Shown: positions 1-6,150, numbered from the stretch's first letter. The stretch is DNA of 6,937 nt from Pseudomonadota bacterium (GCA_023389175.1 JAEWEW010000380.1:1-6937); one strand, 5' to 3'. The notes: a model not told the origin generated them from the sequence alone. Made by a program: numbers and translations.

Positions 1-86
1 CCGTGCGGGCGATCCATCTGCGCCTCAAGCAGGCCTTCGACCCCAACCGGATCATGAATCCGGGACGCATGTACGACTGGCTCTGA
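1..86 (+). CDS. glcE: C-terminal end of FAD-linked oxidase subunit, probably glycolate oxidase GlcE (partial)
   Basis: Only the last 27 codons are in the window, read from base 3 to the TGA at 84-86. The peptide contains LKQAFDPNRIMNPGRMY, the C-terminal signature of the FAD-linked oxidase family that includes GlcD, GlcE and D-lactate dehydrogenases (K-x-x-F-D-P, then N-P-G). The assignment to GlcE rather than GlcD comes from position: glcF follows after a 20-nt gap on the same strand, which matches the usual glcD-glcE-glcF order. In that complex GlcD and GlcE carry the flavin chemistry that oxidises glycolate to glyoxylate. The fragment alone cannot separate GlcE from another oxidase of this family that is paired with a GlcF-like protein. 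Confidence 0.7.
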   Translation, partial: VRAIHLRLKQAFDPNRIMNPGRMYDWL

Positions 87-106
87 GCAGGGCCGGCAGG
101 AACCGA

Positions 107-1399
107 ATGGAAACCCGACTCGCCGACTGGTTCAAGGACACGCCCGAGGGCATCGAGGCGGACGCCATCCTGCGCGCCTGCGTGCACTGCGGGTTCTGCA
201 CCGCCACCTGTCCCACCTACCAGCTGCTGGGCGACGAGCGTGACGGCCCGCGTGGCCGGATCTACCTGATGAAGCAGGTGATGGAAGGCACGCAGCCGAC
301 CATGGCGACGATGACGCACCTGGATCGCTGCCTCACCTGCCGCAATTGCGAGACCACCTGTCCCTCGGGCGTGCGCTACGGCCGGCTGGTCGACATCGGG
401 CGCAAGCTGGTGGAGGAGCGGGTGGAGCGGCCGCTGCCGCAACGCGTCGCGCGCGCCGCGCTGCGCGAGGGCATCACGCGACGCTGGCTGTTCGATCCGG
501 CGATGCGGCTCGGCAAGCTGGTGCGACCGCTGCTGCCCGAGCCGCTGCGCTCCAAGGTGCCGCCCCCGCAGGATCCCGGTCCCTGGCCGGTCGAGTCGCA
601 TCGCGAGAAGGTGCTGCTGCTGAACAGCTGCACCCAGGGCGCCATGCTGCCCGGCATCGACCGGGCCACCGCGCGGGTGCTGGACCGCCTCGAGGTGCAG
701 TGCGTGATCGAACCGGCCTCCGGCTGCTGCGGAGCGGTCCGCCACCACATGAACGACCATGCCGGCGCGCTCGCGGATGCGCGGCGCAACATCGACGCCT
801 GGACGCCGTACCTCGATTCCGGCGTGGCCGCGATCGTGATGAACGCGTCCGGTTGCGGCGTGATGGTGAAGGAGTACGGCCACCTGCTGCGCAACGATCC
901 GGCCTACGCCGAGCGGGCGGCCCGGGTGTCGGCCTCGACCGTCGACCTGGTCGAATGGCTCGAGGCGCGGCTGCCGGCGAAGCAGGGCGACCTGCCGCTA
1001 TCCCGGCGACGGGTGGCCTTCCATCCGCCGTGCACGCTCCAGCATGGCCAGCAGATCCGCGGCGTCGTGGAGCGCCTGCTGTTGCAGTGGGGCGCGGAAC
1101 TGGTGCCGGTGCCGGACGCGCACCTGTGTTGCGGCTCGGCCGGCACCTACTCCGTGCTGCAGCCGGCGCTGTCGCAGCAGCTGCGCGACCGCAAGCTCGA
1201 TGCGCTGCAGTCGGGCGATCCCGATGTCATCCTCTCGGCCAACGTCGGCTGCCTCGCGCACCTGCAGTCCGGGACCAGGACGCCGGTCGAGCACTGGATC
1301 GAGTGGCTCGACCGCGAGCTTGCGACCAGCCGGGCCGCGGCCTTGCCCGCGACACCGAGCGCGGCGGCGAGCCCGCCGGGAGCCGCAGTGGCGCAGTAG
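107..1399 (+). CDS. glcF: Glycolate oxidase iron-sulfur subunit GlcF
   Basis: This 430-aa protein is predicted to pass electrons from the flavin subunits of glycolate oxidase to the membrane quinone pool. Two ferredoxin-type 4Fe-4S motifs are visible: C25-x2-C28-x2-C31-x3-C35-P and C75-x2-C78-x2-C81-x3-C85-P. Two cysteine-rich CCG domains follow, with C175 and the CCG at 207-209, then C309 and the CCG at 341-343. The stretch after the first cluster (TYQLLGDERDGPRGRIYLMK) is typical of GlcF. The start is supported by AGGA five bases before the ATG. E. coli GlcF is about 407 aa. The extra length here is an Ala/Pro/Ser-rich tail from about residue 407, whose last codons lie in a short tandem repeat. 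No cluster cysteine is missing. It sits 20 nt after the probable glcE and converges with the PhyH-type gene. A GlcF-like partner of another 2-hydroxy acid dehydrogenase is the main alternative. Confidence 0.93.
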   Translation: METRLADWFKDTPEGIEADAILRACVHCGFCTATCPTYQLLGDERDGPRGRIYLMKQVMEGTQPTMATMTHLDRCLTCRNCETTCPSGVRYGRLVDIGRKLVEERVERPLPQRVARAALREGITRRWLFDPAMRLGKLVRPLLPEPLRSKVPPPQDPGPWPVESHREKVLLLNSCTQGAMLPGIDRATARVLDRLEVQCVIEPASGCCGAVRHHMNDHAGALADARRNIDAWTPYLDSGVAAIVMNASGCGVMVKEYGHLLRNDPAYAERAARVSASTVDLVEWLEARLPAKQGDLPLSRRRVAFHPPCTLQHGQQIRGVVERLLLQWGAELVPVPDAHLCCGSAGTYSVLQPALSQQLRDRKLDALQSGDPDVILSANVGCLAHLQSGTRTPVEHWIEWLDRELATSRAAALPATPSAAASPPGAAVAQ

Positions 1400-1440
1400 C
1401 GGCGCAGTGGCGGCGCAGTGGCGGCGCAGTGGCGGCGCGC
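1382..1440. repeat. 11-bp GC-rich tandem repeat between convergent genes
   Basis: Three exact head-to-tail copies of GCGGCGCAGTG lie at 1399-1409, 1410-1420 and 1421-1431. A partial copy follows (1432-1438, running into GCGC). Degenerate copies precede it at 1382-1390 (GCCGCAGTG) and 1391-1398 (GCGCAGTA). The repeat overlaps the last codons and the TAG stop of glcF and fills most of the 57-bp space before the convergent PhyH-type gene. The unit length is not a multiple of three, so copy-number changes would shift any frame that crosses it. No T-tract or convincing terminator hairpin accompanies it. Its function, if any, is unknown; replication slippage is the simplest origin. Confidence 0.85.
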
Positions 1441-1456
1441 CAATGCCCCGCCGCGT

Positions 1457-2314
1457 TCAGCGGAAGCTGCCTTTCGCCGCCGAATCGGCGTACGACTTGA
1501 TCGGCGTGCCGCGATAGAGGATCTTCGCGTTGCGCTCCGTGAGCTCCTTGTGCAGGCGGACCATCTCCGGTTGCAGGTCGCCGGTCGGAACCGGCTCGTG
1601 CTCGAAGGTGCGGTACCGGTCCTCGCCGCGTACCAGCGTGGCGGCATCCTCGCCGTAGAGCTGTCGCACCGACGTCGGGATGTAGCGGATGGCGAAACCG
1701 ATGCGGCGGCCGTTGGAGGGATTCGGCGGCGAGCCATGGACCAGGCGCACGTGGTGCAGCGACATCTCGCCCGGCTGCAGGTCCAGCCGCACCGCCTTCG
1801 ATGCGTCCACCTCGACCGCGACTTCCTGTCCGCGAGAGAGCAGGTTGTTGTCGTCGAAGGTATCCCGGTGCGGCACCTGGTCCATCAGGTGCGTGCCCGG
1901 GATCACCTCCATCGCGCCGTTGGCCGCATTGCTTTCGGTGAGCGCAACCCAGGCGGTCACCACGTCGGGCGACGACAGGCCCCAGTAGGTGGAGTCCTGG
2001 TGCCAGGAGACGAACGCCGGCGTGTTCGCCTCCTTGATGAAGAAGTTGGTCGTCCAGCAGAGCAGGTCGCCGCCGTAGAGATCCTCGATCGCATCGACGA
2101 TCTTCTCGTGGTGGACCACGTCCGACAGGAACTTGAAGAGCAGGTGCGACTTGTGGCGCATCTCGCCGCGCAGCGGCCCGCCGGTGCTGCGCTCGTAGGA
2201 CTCCAGCTGCTCGCGCACCGCTCGCGCGGCCTGCTCGCTCATCACCCGGACCGGGCTGACATAGCCTTCGCGCCGGAACTGCTGGACCTGGTCTTCGGTG
2301 AGCATCTTGGTCAT
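1457..2314 (-). CDS. Phytanoyl-CoA dioxygenase (PhyH) family Fe(II)/2-oxoglutarate oxygenase
   Basis: This 285-aa protein looks like a complete cytoplasmic non-heme iron oxygenase. The iron triad is visible as H105-x-D107 in SWHQDSTYWG and H193 in LVHGSPPNPSNGRR. R203 or R204, 10-11 residues after H193, is placed to bind the 2-oxoglutarate carboxylate. The aspartate in HxD is present, so it is predicted to be a hydroxylase rather than a halogenase, in which that residue is usually Ala or Gly. The motif VIPGTH (137-142) is also typical of the family. Members hydroxylate varied small molecules, including phytanoyl-CoA, phosphonates and natural-product intermediates; the substrate here cannot be read from sequence. 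The HQDxTYWGL region recalls the phosphonate hydroxylases PhnY/PhnY*, but this is from memory and is weak. It is the last gene of the TRAP operon, 45 nt after dctM. Confidence 0.9.
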   Translation of the reverse strand: MTKMLTEDQVQQFRREGYVSPVRVMSEQAARAVREQLESYERSTGGPLRGEMRHKSHLLFKFLSDVVHHEKIVDAIEDLYGGDLLCWTTNFFIKEANTPAFVSWHQDSTYWGLSSPDVVTAWVALTESNAANGAMEVIPGTHLMDQVPHRDTFDDNNLLSRGQEVAVEVDASKAVRLDLQPGEMSLHHVRLVHGSPPNPSNGRRIGFAIRYIPTSVRQLYGEDAATLVRGEDRYRTFEHEPVPTGDLQPEMVRLHKELTERNAKILYRGTPIKSYADSAAKGSFR

Positions 2315-2319
2315 GGTGT

Positions 2320-2325
2320 CCTCCT
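2320..2325 (-). promoter_or_regulatory. Strong ribosome binding site of the PhyH-type gene
   Basis: On the minus strand AGGAGG lies five bases before the ATG at 2314. It is a perfect core Shine-Dalgarno sequence, the strongest in the window, and fixes the first of two possible Met codons (MTKM) as the start. Confidence 0.85.
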
Positions 2326-2359
2326 GGACTGATCTGGAGTAGGTGGCTGCGTCGGATGC

Positions 2360-3676
2360 TCAGTTGCCCATGGTCCGGGGCAGCCACAGTGCGACCTGGG
2401 GAAAGGCAATCACGATACCCAGCGCGACGAACTGCAGGCCGAGGTACGGCCAGATCGACCTGAAGATGTCGGTCAGCGTGATGCCGGGGGGCGTGACGCC
2501 CTTGAGGTAGAAGGCGGCCGGCCCGAACGGCGGCGAGATGTAGGAAATCTGCATGTTCATGCAGAAGAGCACCCCGAGCCACACCGGATCGAAGCCGAGC
2601 TTGGTCGCCACCGGCACGAAGATCGGGGCGGTGAGCAGCAGGATGCCGATCCAGTCGATGAAGCAGCCGAGCACGATCCAGATCGCCTGGATCATCAGCA
2701 GCACGCCGATCGGTCCGAGCGGGGACTCGGTGAGGAAGTCCTGGATCAGGCGCGTGCCGCCGGCGAGGGTGTAGACCCCGATCAGCGCCGACGAGCCGAA
2801 GAAGAGCCAGTACAGCATGGCCGTGGTGCGCGTCGTCTCCGTGATCGCGTGGCGCAGGTTCGGCCAGTTCAGCCTGCCCTTGGCCAACGCGGCGAGCGCG
2901 GCGCCGCCGACGCCGATGCCGCCGGCTTCGGTGGGCGTCGCCCAGCCGAAGTAGAGTGAGCCGAGCACCGCGAACACCACCAGCGCCGGCAGCAGCAGGT
3001 TGCCCAGCAACCCGAGCTTCTGCGAAAGCGGCAGGCTCGCCTCGCGGGACCGCTCGCGCGGCGCGAGGGAAGGCGCGAGCTTCACGCGCAGCATGATGTA
3101 GGCGATGTACAGGCCCGCCAGCAGCAGCCCGGGCAGCAGGCCCGCGATGTAGAGCTGGCCGATCGAGACGCCGGCCGTCAGGCCGTAGAGGATGAACACC
3201 ACAGACGGCGGGATGAGCGTGGAAAGACCGCCGCCCGCGCAGATGCAGCCGAGCGCGAGCTCCTTCTTGTAGCCGCGCGCCAGCATGGCGGGCAGCGCGA
3301 CGATGCCCAGCGTCACCACCTCGGCGCCGAGCACGCCCACCATGGCCGCCATGATGGTGGCGGTGATGATCACCGCGACCGCCAGGCCGCCGGGAACGCC
3401 GCCTGCCCAGGCGGTTACCGCCGAGAAGATGTCCTCGGCGATGCCGGACCGCTCGAGGATGCAGGCCATGAAGACGAAGAGCGGCACTGCGACCAGCACG
3501 CTGTTGCCGAGCAGCGTGAAGACCCGGCTCACTACCAGCACCAGCCCGGGGGGGCCGTACAGCACCAGCGCGAAGACGACCGCGATCGCGCCGGCGGCGA
3601 AGGCGAGCGGCAGTCCCAGGACGAGCAGGCCGACGAAGGAGGCCGCCATGAGCAGCGAGAGCATCTCGATGCTCAC
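2360..3676 (-). CDS. TRAP transporter large membrane subunit (DctM family, TakM/FcbT3-like)
   Basis: This 438-aa, very hydrophobic protein has the size of a normal DctM subunit, which forms the ion-coupled permease channel (usually 12 membrane segments) in the inner membrane. Family signatures run in order: LLVLGLPLAFA (17-27), VAVPLFVFMACILERSGIA, the MVGVLGAEVVTLGIVALPAM region, LIPPSVVFILYGLTAGVSIG, and PPFGPAAFYLKGVTPPGI near the C-terminus. The GVLGAEVVTLG form, in place of the GSGPA form of dicarboxylate systems, fits the 2-oxo acid/chloroaromatic subgroup (COG4664), as I recall it. The start is GTG at 3674-3676, preceded by GGAG seven bases upstream. It overlaps the dctQ stop in GTGA, which suggests translational coupling. 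An in-frame ATG four codons later is possible but does not use this overlap. The substrate is not determined by this subunit. Confidence 0.93.
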   Translation of the reverse strand: MSIEMLSLLMAASFVGLLVLGLPLAFAAGAIAVVFALVLYGPPGLVLVVSRVFTLLGNSVLVAVPLFVFMACILERSGIAEDIFSAVTAWAGGVPGGLAVAVIITATIMAAMVGVLGAEVVTLGIVALPAMLARGYKKELALGCICAGGGLSTLIPPSVVFILYGLTAGVSIGQLYIAGLLPGLLLAGLYIAYIMLRVKLAPSLAPRERSREASLPLSQKLGLLGNLLLPALVVFAVLGSLYFGWATPTEAGGIGVGGAALAALAKGRLNWPNLRHAITETTRTTAMLYWLFFGSSALIGVYTLAGGTRLIQDFLTESPLGPIGVLLMIQAIWIVLGCFIDWIGILLLTAPIFVPVATKLGFDPVWLGVLFCMNMQISYISPPFGPAAFYLKGVTPPGITLTDIFRSIWPYLGLQFVALGIVIAFPQVALWLPRTMGN

Positions 3677-4242
3677 AGCGTCGCTCCGTCAGGCGCTGAC
3701 TTGTCCTCCGCGTCCGGCAGGCGCGGCGGCGCGAGGCCGAGATCACGGAACAGGTTGGAGAAGGCCTGCAGCAGCACCAGCAGGCCGGCAAGCGGGATGC
3801 AGGCCTTCACCGGCCAGATGGCGGGATTCCAGGGCGACCCCGTGCCCTCGGACTGGTTGAACGAGGTCCACGCGAGGCCGCCCCCCGCCCAGATCAGCGC
3901 GAGCGCATAGGCGACGAGGAAGGGCAGGACGATCAGGTCGAGGATGCGCGCGGCGCGCGGGGAAATCACCCCGAGCAGCAGGTCGATCCGGACATGCCGG
4001 CGGTGCAGCAGGGCGTAGCCGCCCACCAGCAGGTATACAGCGGATGAGCCGTAGATCACCGTCTCGTTGACCCAGATGGTCGCGCGGCTGAACACCCCGC
4101 GCGATACCACCTCGTAGACGATCGCCGCCGCGACGAGCACGATGACCGGGCCGAGCAGCCAGCCGACCGACTCGTTGAGCCGGTCGACGAAACGGCAGTA
4201 GGCCGCGATCGGGCCCGAGCCTGGCTGCTCCCTGCGCTTCAT
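3673..4242 (-). CDS. TRAP transporter small membrane subunit (DctQ family)
   Basis: This 189-aa inner-membrane protein has four hydrophobic segments: about 26-50 (WLLGPVIVLVAAAIVYEVV), 59-80 (around VNETVIYGSSAVYLLVGGY), 100-125 (ILDLIVLPFLVAYALALIWAG) and 140-165 (around VKACIPLAGLLVLLQAF). This matches the four-helix DctQ fold. The stretch W-V-N-E-T-x-x-Y ... GGYALLHRRHVRIDLL between helices 2 and 3 is the family signature. DctQ subunits associate with the large subunit to form the membrane part of a sodium- or proton-driven solute importer. The start ATG has a GAGGCAGG-like purine stretch just upstream. It lies 28 nt after dctP, and its TGA overlaps the GTG start of dctM. Confidence 0.9.
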   Translation of the reverse strand: MKRREQPGSGPIAAYCRFVDRLNESVGWLLGPVIVLVAAAIVYEVVSRGVFSRATIWVNETVIYGSSAVYLLVGGYALLHRRHVRIDLLLGVISPRAARILDLIVLPFLVAYALALIWAGGGLAWTSFNQSEGTGSPWNPAIWPVKACIPLAGLLVLLQAFSNLFRDLGLAPPRLPDAEDKSAPDGATL

Positions 4243-4270
4243 GCCGCCTGCCTCGTTCGGAGCCCGGCGC

Positions 4271-5302
4271 TCAGGCCAACACGCCCAGCTCCTTCAGCCA
4301 GGCGAGCTGCGAGTCGTAGGCCTTCTTCGCGAGCGCGGATTTCTTCGACCACTCCTCCCAGGTCTTCTGCGCGAGCTCCCGCATCGCCGCGATCTCCGCG
4401 GCCGGCAGGGTGCCCGCGGTCGCATTCTTGCTGCGGATGTTCGCGAGCGCCTGGGTGTCCTCCACGGCGACCCGCTGGATCTGGTCCCAGCACCATTCGC
4501 GCACGCAGCTCGAAACCAGCGCCTTCAGGTCCGCCGGCAGCGCGTCCCACTTGCCCTTGTTCACCGCGAATTCCTGGGACGGCATCGAGTGGCCGACCTT
4601 GATCGAGGTCTTGGCCACCTCGAAGAAGCCCATGCGATGGTTCATCGACTCGGTCCCCCAGTCGGCTGCATCCACCACGCCCTTGTCGAGGGCCGAATAG
4701 ACCTCGCCGCCGGGAACCACGATCACCGAGGCGCCGAGCTTCGTGATGATCTCTGCGAACATGCCCTGCGGCGTGCGCACCTTGAGGCCCTTGAAATCCG
4801 CGGTCGTCTTCAGCGGCTTCTTGGATACCAGCGCCTCCAGCCCCCACCAGCTCACGCCGACCGGGTAGACGTTGTACTTGGCGTAGGCCTCCCGCAGCAT
4901 GTCGAGCCCGCCGCGGTGGTAGTACCAGGCCTCCGCCTGCCACGGATGCTGGTAGGCGAAGTTCAGGTCGCCGATCACGGAGAAGCCGGCGTCCTTGCCC
5001 GACCAGTAGACCGGGGCACTGGACTGGGCGTCGAGCACCCCGGCGCTCACCGCATCCAGGGTCTCGAACACCCCGACCACCGCGCCCGCCGAGAACGGCT
5101 CGATCTCGAGGCGGCCGCCGCTTGCGGCGCCCACACGCTTGCAGAAGTCCTCGAAGGCCTTGTGCGTGGTTTCCGCGGCGCTCCACATCGACTGGGCGCG
5201 CCAGCGGATCTTCGGCTGCGCGACGGCGATGGCCGGTGCCGCGATGGCCGGGGCGACCGCAGCGGATGCGATGAATCGACGCCGTGACAACGTGCTTGTC
5301 AT
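4271..5302 (-). CDS. TRAP transporter periplasmic substrate-binding protein (DctP family, TakP/FcbT1-like) with Tat signal
   Basis: This 343-aa protein captures the solute in the periplasm for the DctQ/DctM pair. The N-terminus has a twin-arginine motif (S6-R-R-R-F-I), a hydrophobic Ala/Pro/Ile stretch and a likely cleavage after A28 (AVA|Q). The mature part has the family order: W-R-A-Q-S-M-W, the AGAVVGVFETLDAVSAGVLDA region, KGLKVRTPQGMFAEIITKLG, then VPGGEVYSALDKGVVDAADWG. By analogy with TakP, R176 (in VRTP) should pair with a substrate carboxylate and W215 lies near the site. PGGE-Y-AL-G-DA-W is characteristic of the 2-oxo acid/aromatic carboxylate subgroup (COG4663), as I recall it. 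The chosen start has GAGGAG seven bases upstream; the frame stays open upstream to 5677, but that part runs through the intergenic region and the 3' end of the regulator gene. First gene of the transporter operon. Confidence 0.92.
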   Translation of the reverse strand: MTSTLSRRRFIASAAVAPAIAAPAIAVAQPKIRWRAQSMWSAAETTHKAFEDFCKRVGAASGGRLEIEPFSAGAVVGVFETLDAVSAGVLDAQSSAPVYWSGKDAGFSVIGDLNFAYQHPWQAEAWYYHRGGLDMLREAYAKYNVYPVGVSWWGLEALVSKKPLKTTADFKGLKVRTPQGMFAEIITKLGASVIVVPGGEVYSALDKGVVDAADWGTESMNHRMGFFEVAKTSIKVGHSMPSQEFAVNKGKWDALPADLKALVSSCVREWCWDQIQRVAVEDTQALANIRSKNATAGTLPAAEIAAMRELAQKTWEEWSKKSALAKKAYDSQLAWLKELGVLA

Positions 5303-5309
5303 GTCTCCA

Positions 5310-5315
5310 CTCCTC
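5310..5315 (-). promoter_or_regulatory. Ribosome binding site that fixes the dctP start
   Basis: On the minus strand GAGGAG lies seven bases before the ATG at 5302, directly ahead of the Tat signal peptide. This settles the start against the longer open frame that extends upstream to 5677. Confidence 0.8.
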
Positions 5316-5358
5316 GATGGGGTTGGCCGGTAGCGGCCGGTTGACGGGACTGCTTGTT

Positions 5359-5388
5359 GTTCTATTGATATATTACAAATATCGTAAA
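5359..5388 (-). promoter_or_regulatory. Candidate promoter and operator of the TRAP-phyH operon
   Basis: This is a sharply AT-rich island in an otherwise GC-rich sequence, within the 143-nt gap between the regulator stop and dctP. On the minus strand TTTACG (5388-5383) and TAGAAC (5364-5359) are separated by 18 bp. Each matches four of six consensus bases of sigma-70 -35 and -10 elements. The spacer contains an imperfect palindrome, TTGATATATTACAA on the plus strand at 5365-5378, with 10 of 14 positions symmetric. An operator overlapping the promoter spacer would suit repression by the adjacent GntR/FCD protein. The boxes are weak and the assignment is an inference from composition, symmetry and position. 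Confidence 0.45.
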
Positions 5389-5431
5389 GGCGACACGCGA
5401 TCCGGGTCAACACGCCGCGCGCGTCGGAGTT

Positions 5432-5444
5432 GCCGGTCGCCGGC
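5432..5444 (-). other. Short GC hairpin just after the gntR stop
   Basis: GCCGG and CCGGC form a 5-bp stem around a 3-nt loop, beginning one base after the stop codon of the regulator gene. No T-run follows, so it is not a standard intrinsic terminator. It might reduce readthrough from the regulator into dctP or protect the mRNA end, or it may be chance in GC-rich DNA. Confidence 0.25.
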
Positions 5445-5445
5445 G

Positions 5446-6150
5446 TCAGAATCCCTCGGTCAGCGTCGCGCGCGTGAAGCCCTCGACATAGTCGAGCACC
5501 GCATCCGCGGCGGCCATCGCCTCCGCCTCGTCGCCGCCGGCGATCGCCTGCATCACGTCGGCATGATGGTCGCAGGCAAGCTTGAGGTCGTTCGCCGTGC
5601 GGTGATGCAGGAAATAGAACCGCCGCGACATGGCTCGGCAGGGCGCGATGGCGGTCGCGAGGAACGGGTTGCGACACGCCTGCACCGCGAGCGTCTCGGC
5701 CAGCGCGTGGATCCGGAAGAACTCCAGGACATCGCCCCGCTCACCGGCGCCGCGAAGGGCGGCGGCACAATCGGCGAAGCGGTCCGCCTCGGCGCCATTG
5801 CGCCGACGGGCGGCGCGCGAGGCGAGCAGGCGCTCCAGCTCGCGCCGCGTCTCCAGCAGCAGCAGCTGCTGCTCCACGTTGATCTCCGTGATCTGGACGC
5901 CGTGGCGCTGCACGATGCGCACCAGGTGGCGGGTCTCCAGCTGCTTGAGCGCCTCGCGAACCGGCGTGCGGCCGAAGCCGGTGTGCGCGGCGAGCGCTCC
6001 CTCGGACCACATGCTGCCCGGCGAGAGCTCCAGCGTGACGATCATCTCCTCCAGGCGCTGCAGCGCCTGGGCCGCCAGGCCGGGGCGGCGGGGCGCAGGT
6101 GCGGCAGCCGTCGGCGTCGATTCGGCGGAGCGGGCGGTGATCGTGGCCAC
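5446..6150 (-). CDS. GntR-family transcriptional regulator, FadR subfamily with FCD ligand domain
   Basis: With the GTG at 6150 as start, this is a 234-aa cytoplasmic DNA-binding regulator. A winged helix-turn-helix spans about 24-88, with the GntR signature L-S-P-G-S-M-W-S-E, then G-F-G-R-T-P-V-R-E-A-L-K-Q-L (58-71) and the wing H-G-V-Q-I-T. Residues 95-230 are an all-helical FCD domain, recognisable from RRELERLLASRAA, the C-R-N-P-F-L region and D-H-H-A-D-V-M-Q-A-I-A-G-G-D. FCD proteins bind organic acids, often through a metal, and usually repress neighbouring catabolic or transport genes. The usual metal residues appear changed (see findings). The start is uncertain: GTG at 6186 would add 12 residues, neither has a clear ribosome binding site, and the open frame to 6369 has an unconvincing, low-complexity N-terminus. 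It precedes dctP by 143 nt, so the TRAP-phyH operon is the likely target. Confidence 0.88.
   Translation of the reverse strand: MATITARSAESTPTAAAPAPRRPGLAAQALQRLEEMIVTLELSPGSMWSEGALAAHTGFGRTPVREALKQLETRHLVRIVQRHGVQITEINVEQQLLLLETRRELERLLASRAARRRNGAEADRFADCAAALRGAGERGDVLEFFRIHALAETLAVQACRNPFLATAIAPCRAMSRRFYFLHHRTANDLKLACDHHADVMQAIAGGDEAEAMAAADAVLDYVEGFTRATLTEGF

Noticed and set aside
1432..1454. GCGGCG/CGCCGC inverted repeat as a bidirectional terminator for glcF and phyH
   Set aside because: The stem is only 6 bp with an 11-nt loop and no T-run in either direction, and the left arm is part of the tandem repeat, so it does not meet the intrinsic terminator pattern.
1227..3791. 854-codon open frame on the minus strand
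   Set aside because: It is a frame-shifted shadow of phyH, dctM and part of dctQ, with an Arg/Ala/His-rich translation and no domain. The other frame gives canonical family members throughout.
5303..5677. Upstream extension of dctP by 125 codons
   Set aside because: The extension is Arg/Pro-rich, crosses the AT-rich promoter island and overlaps the regulator gene. The ATG at 5302 has a good ribosome binding site and begins a textbook Tat signal peptide.
5858..5873. Perfect 16-bp palindrome AGCAGCAGCTGCTGCT
   Set aside because: It lies inside the regulator coding sequence, where a run of Gln and Leu codons (EQQLLLLE) explains it.
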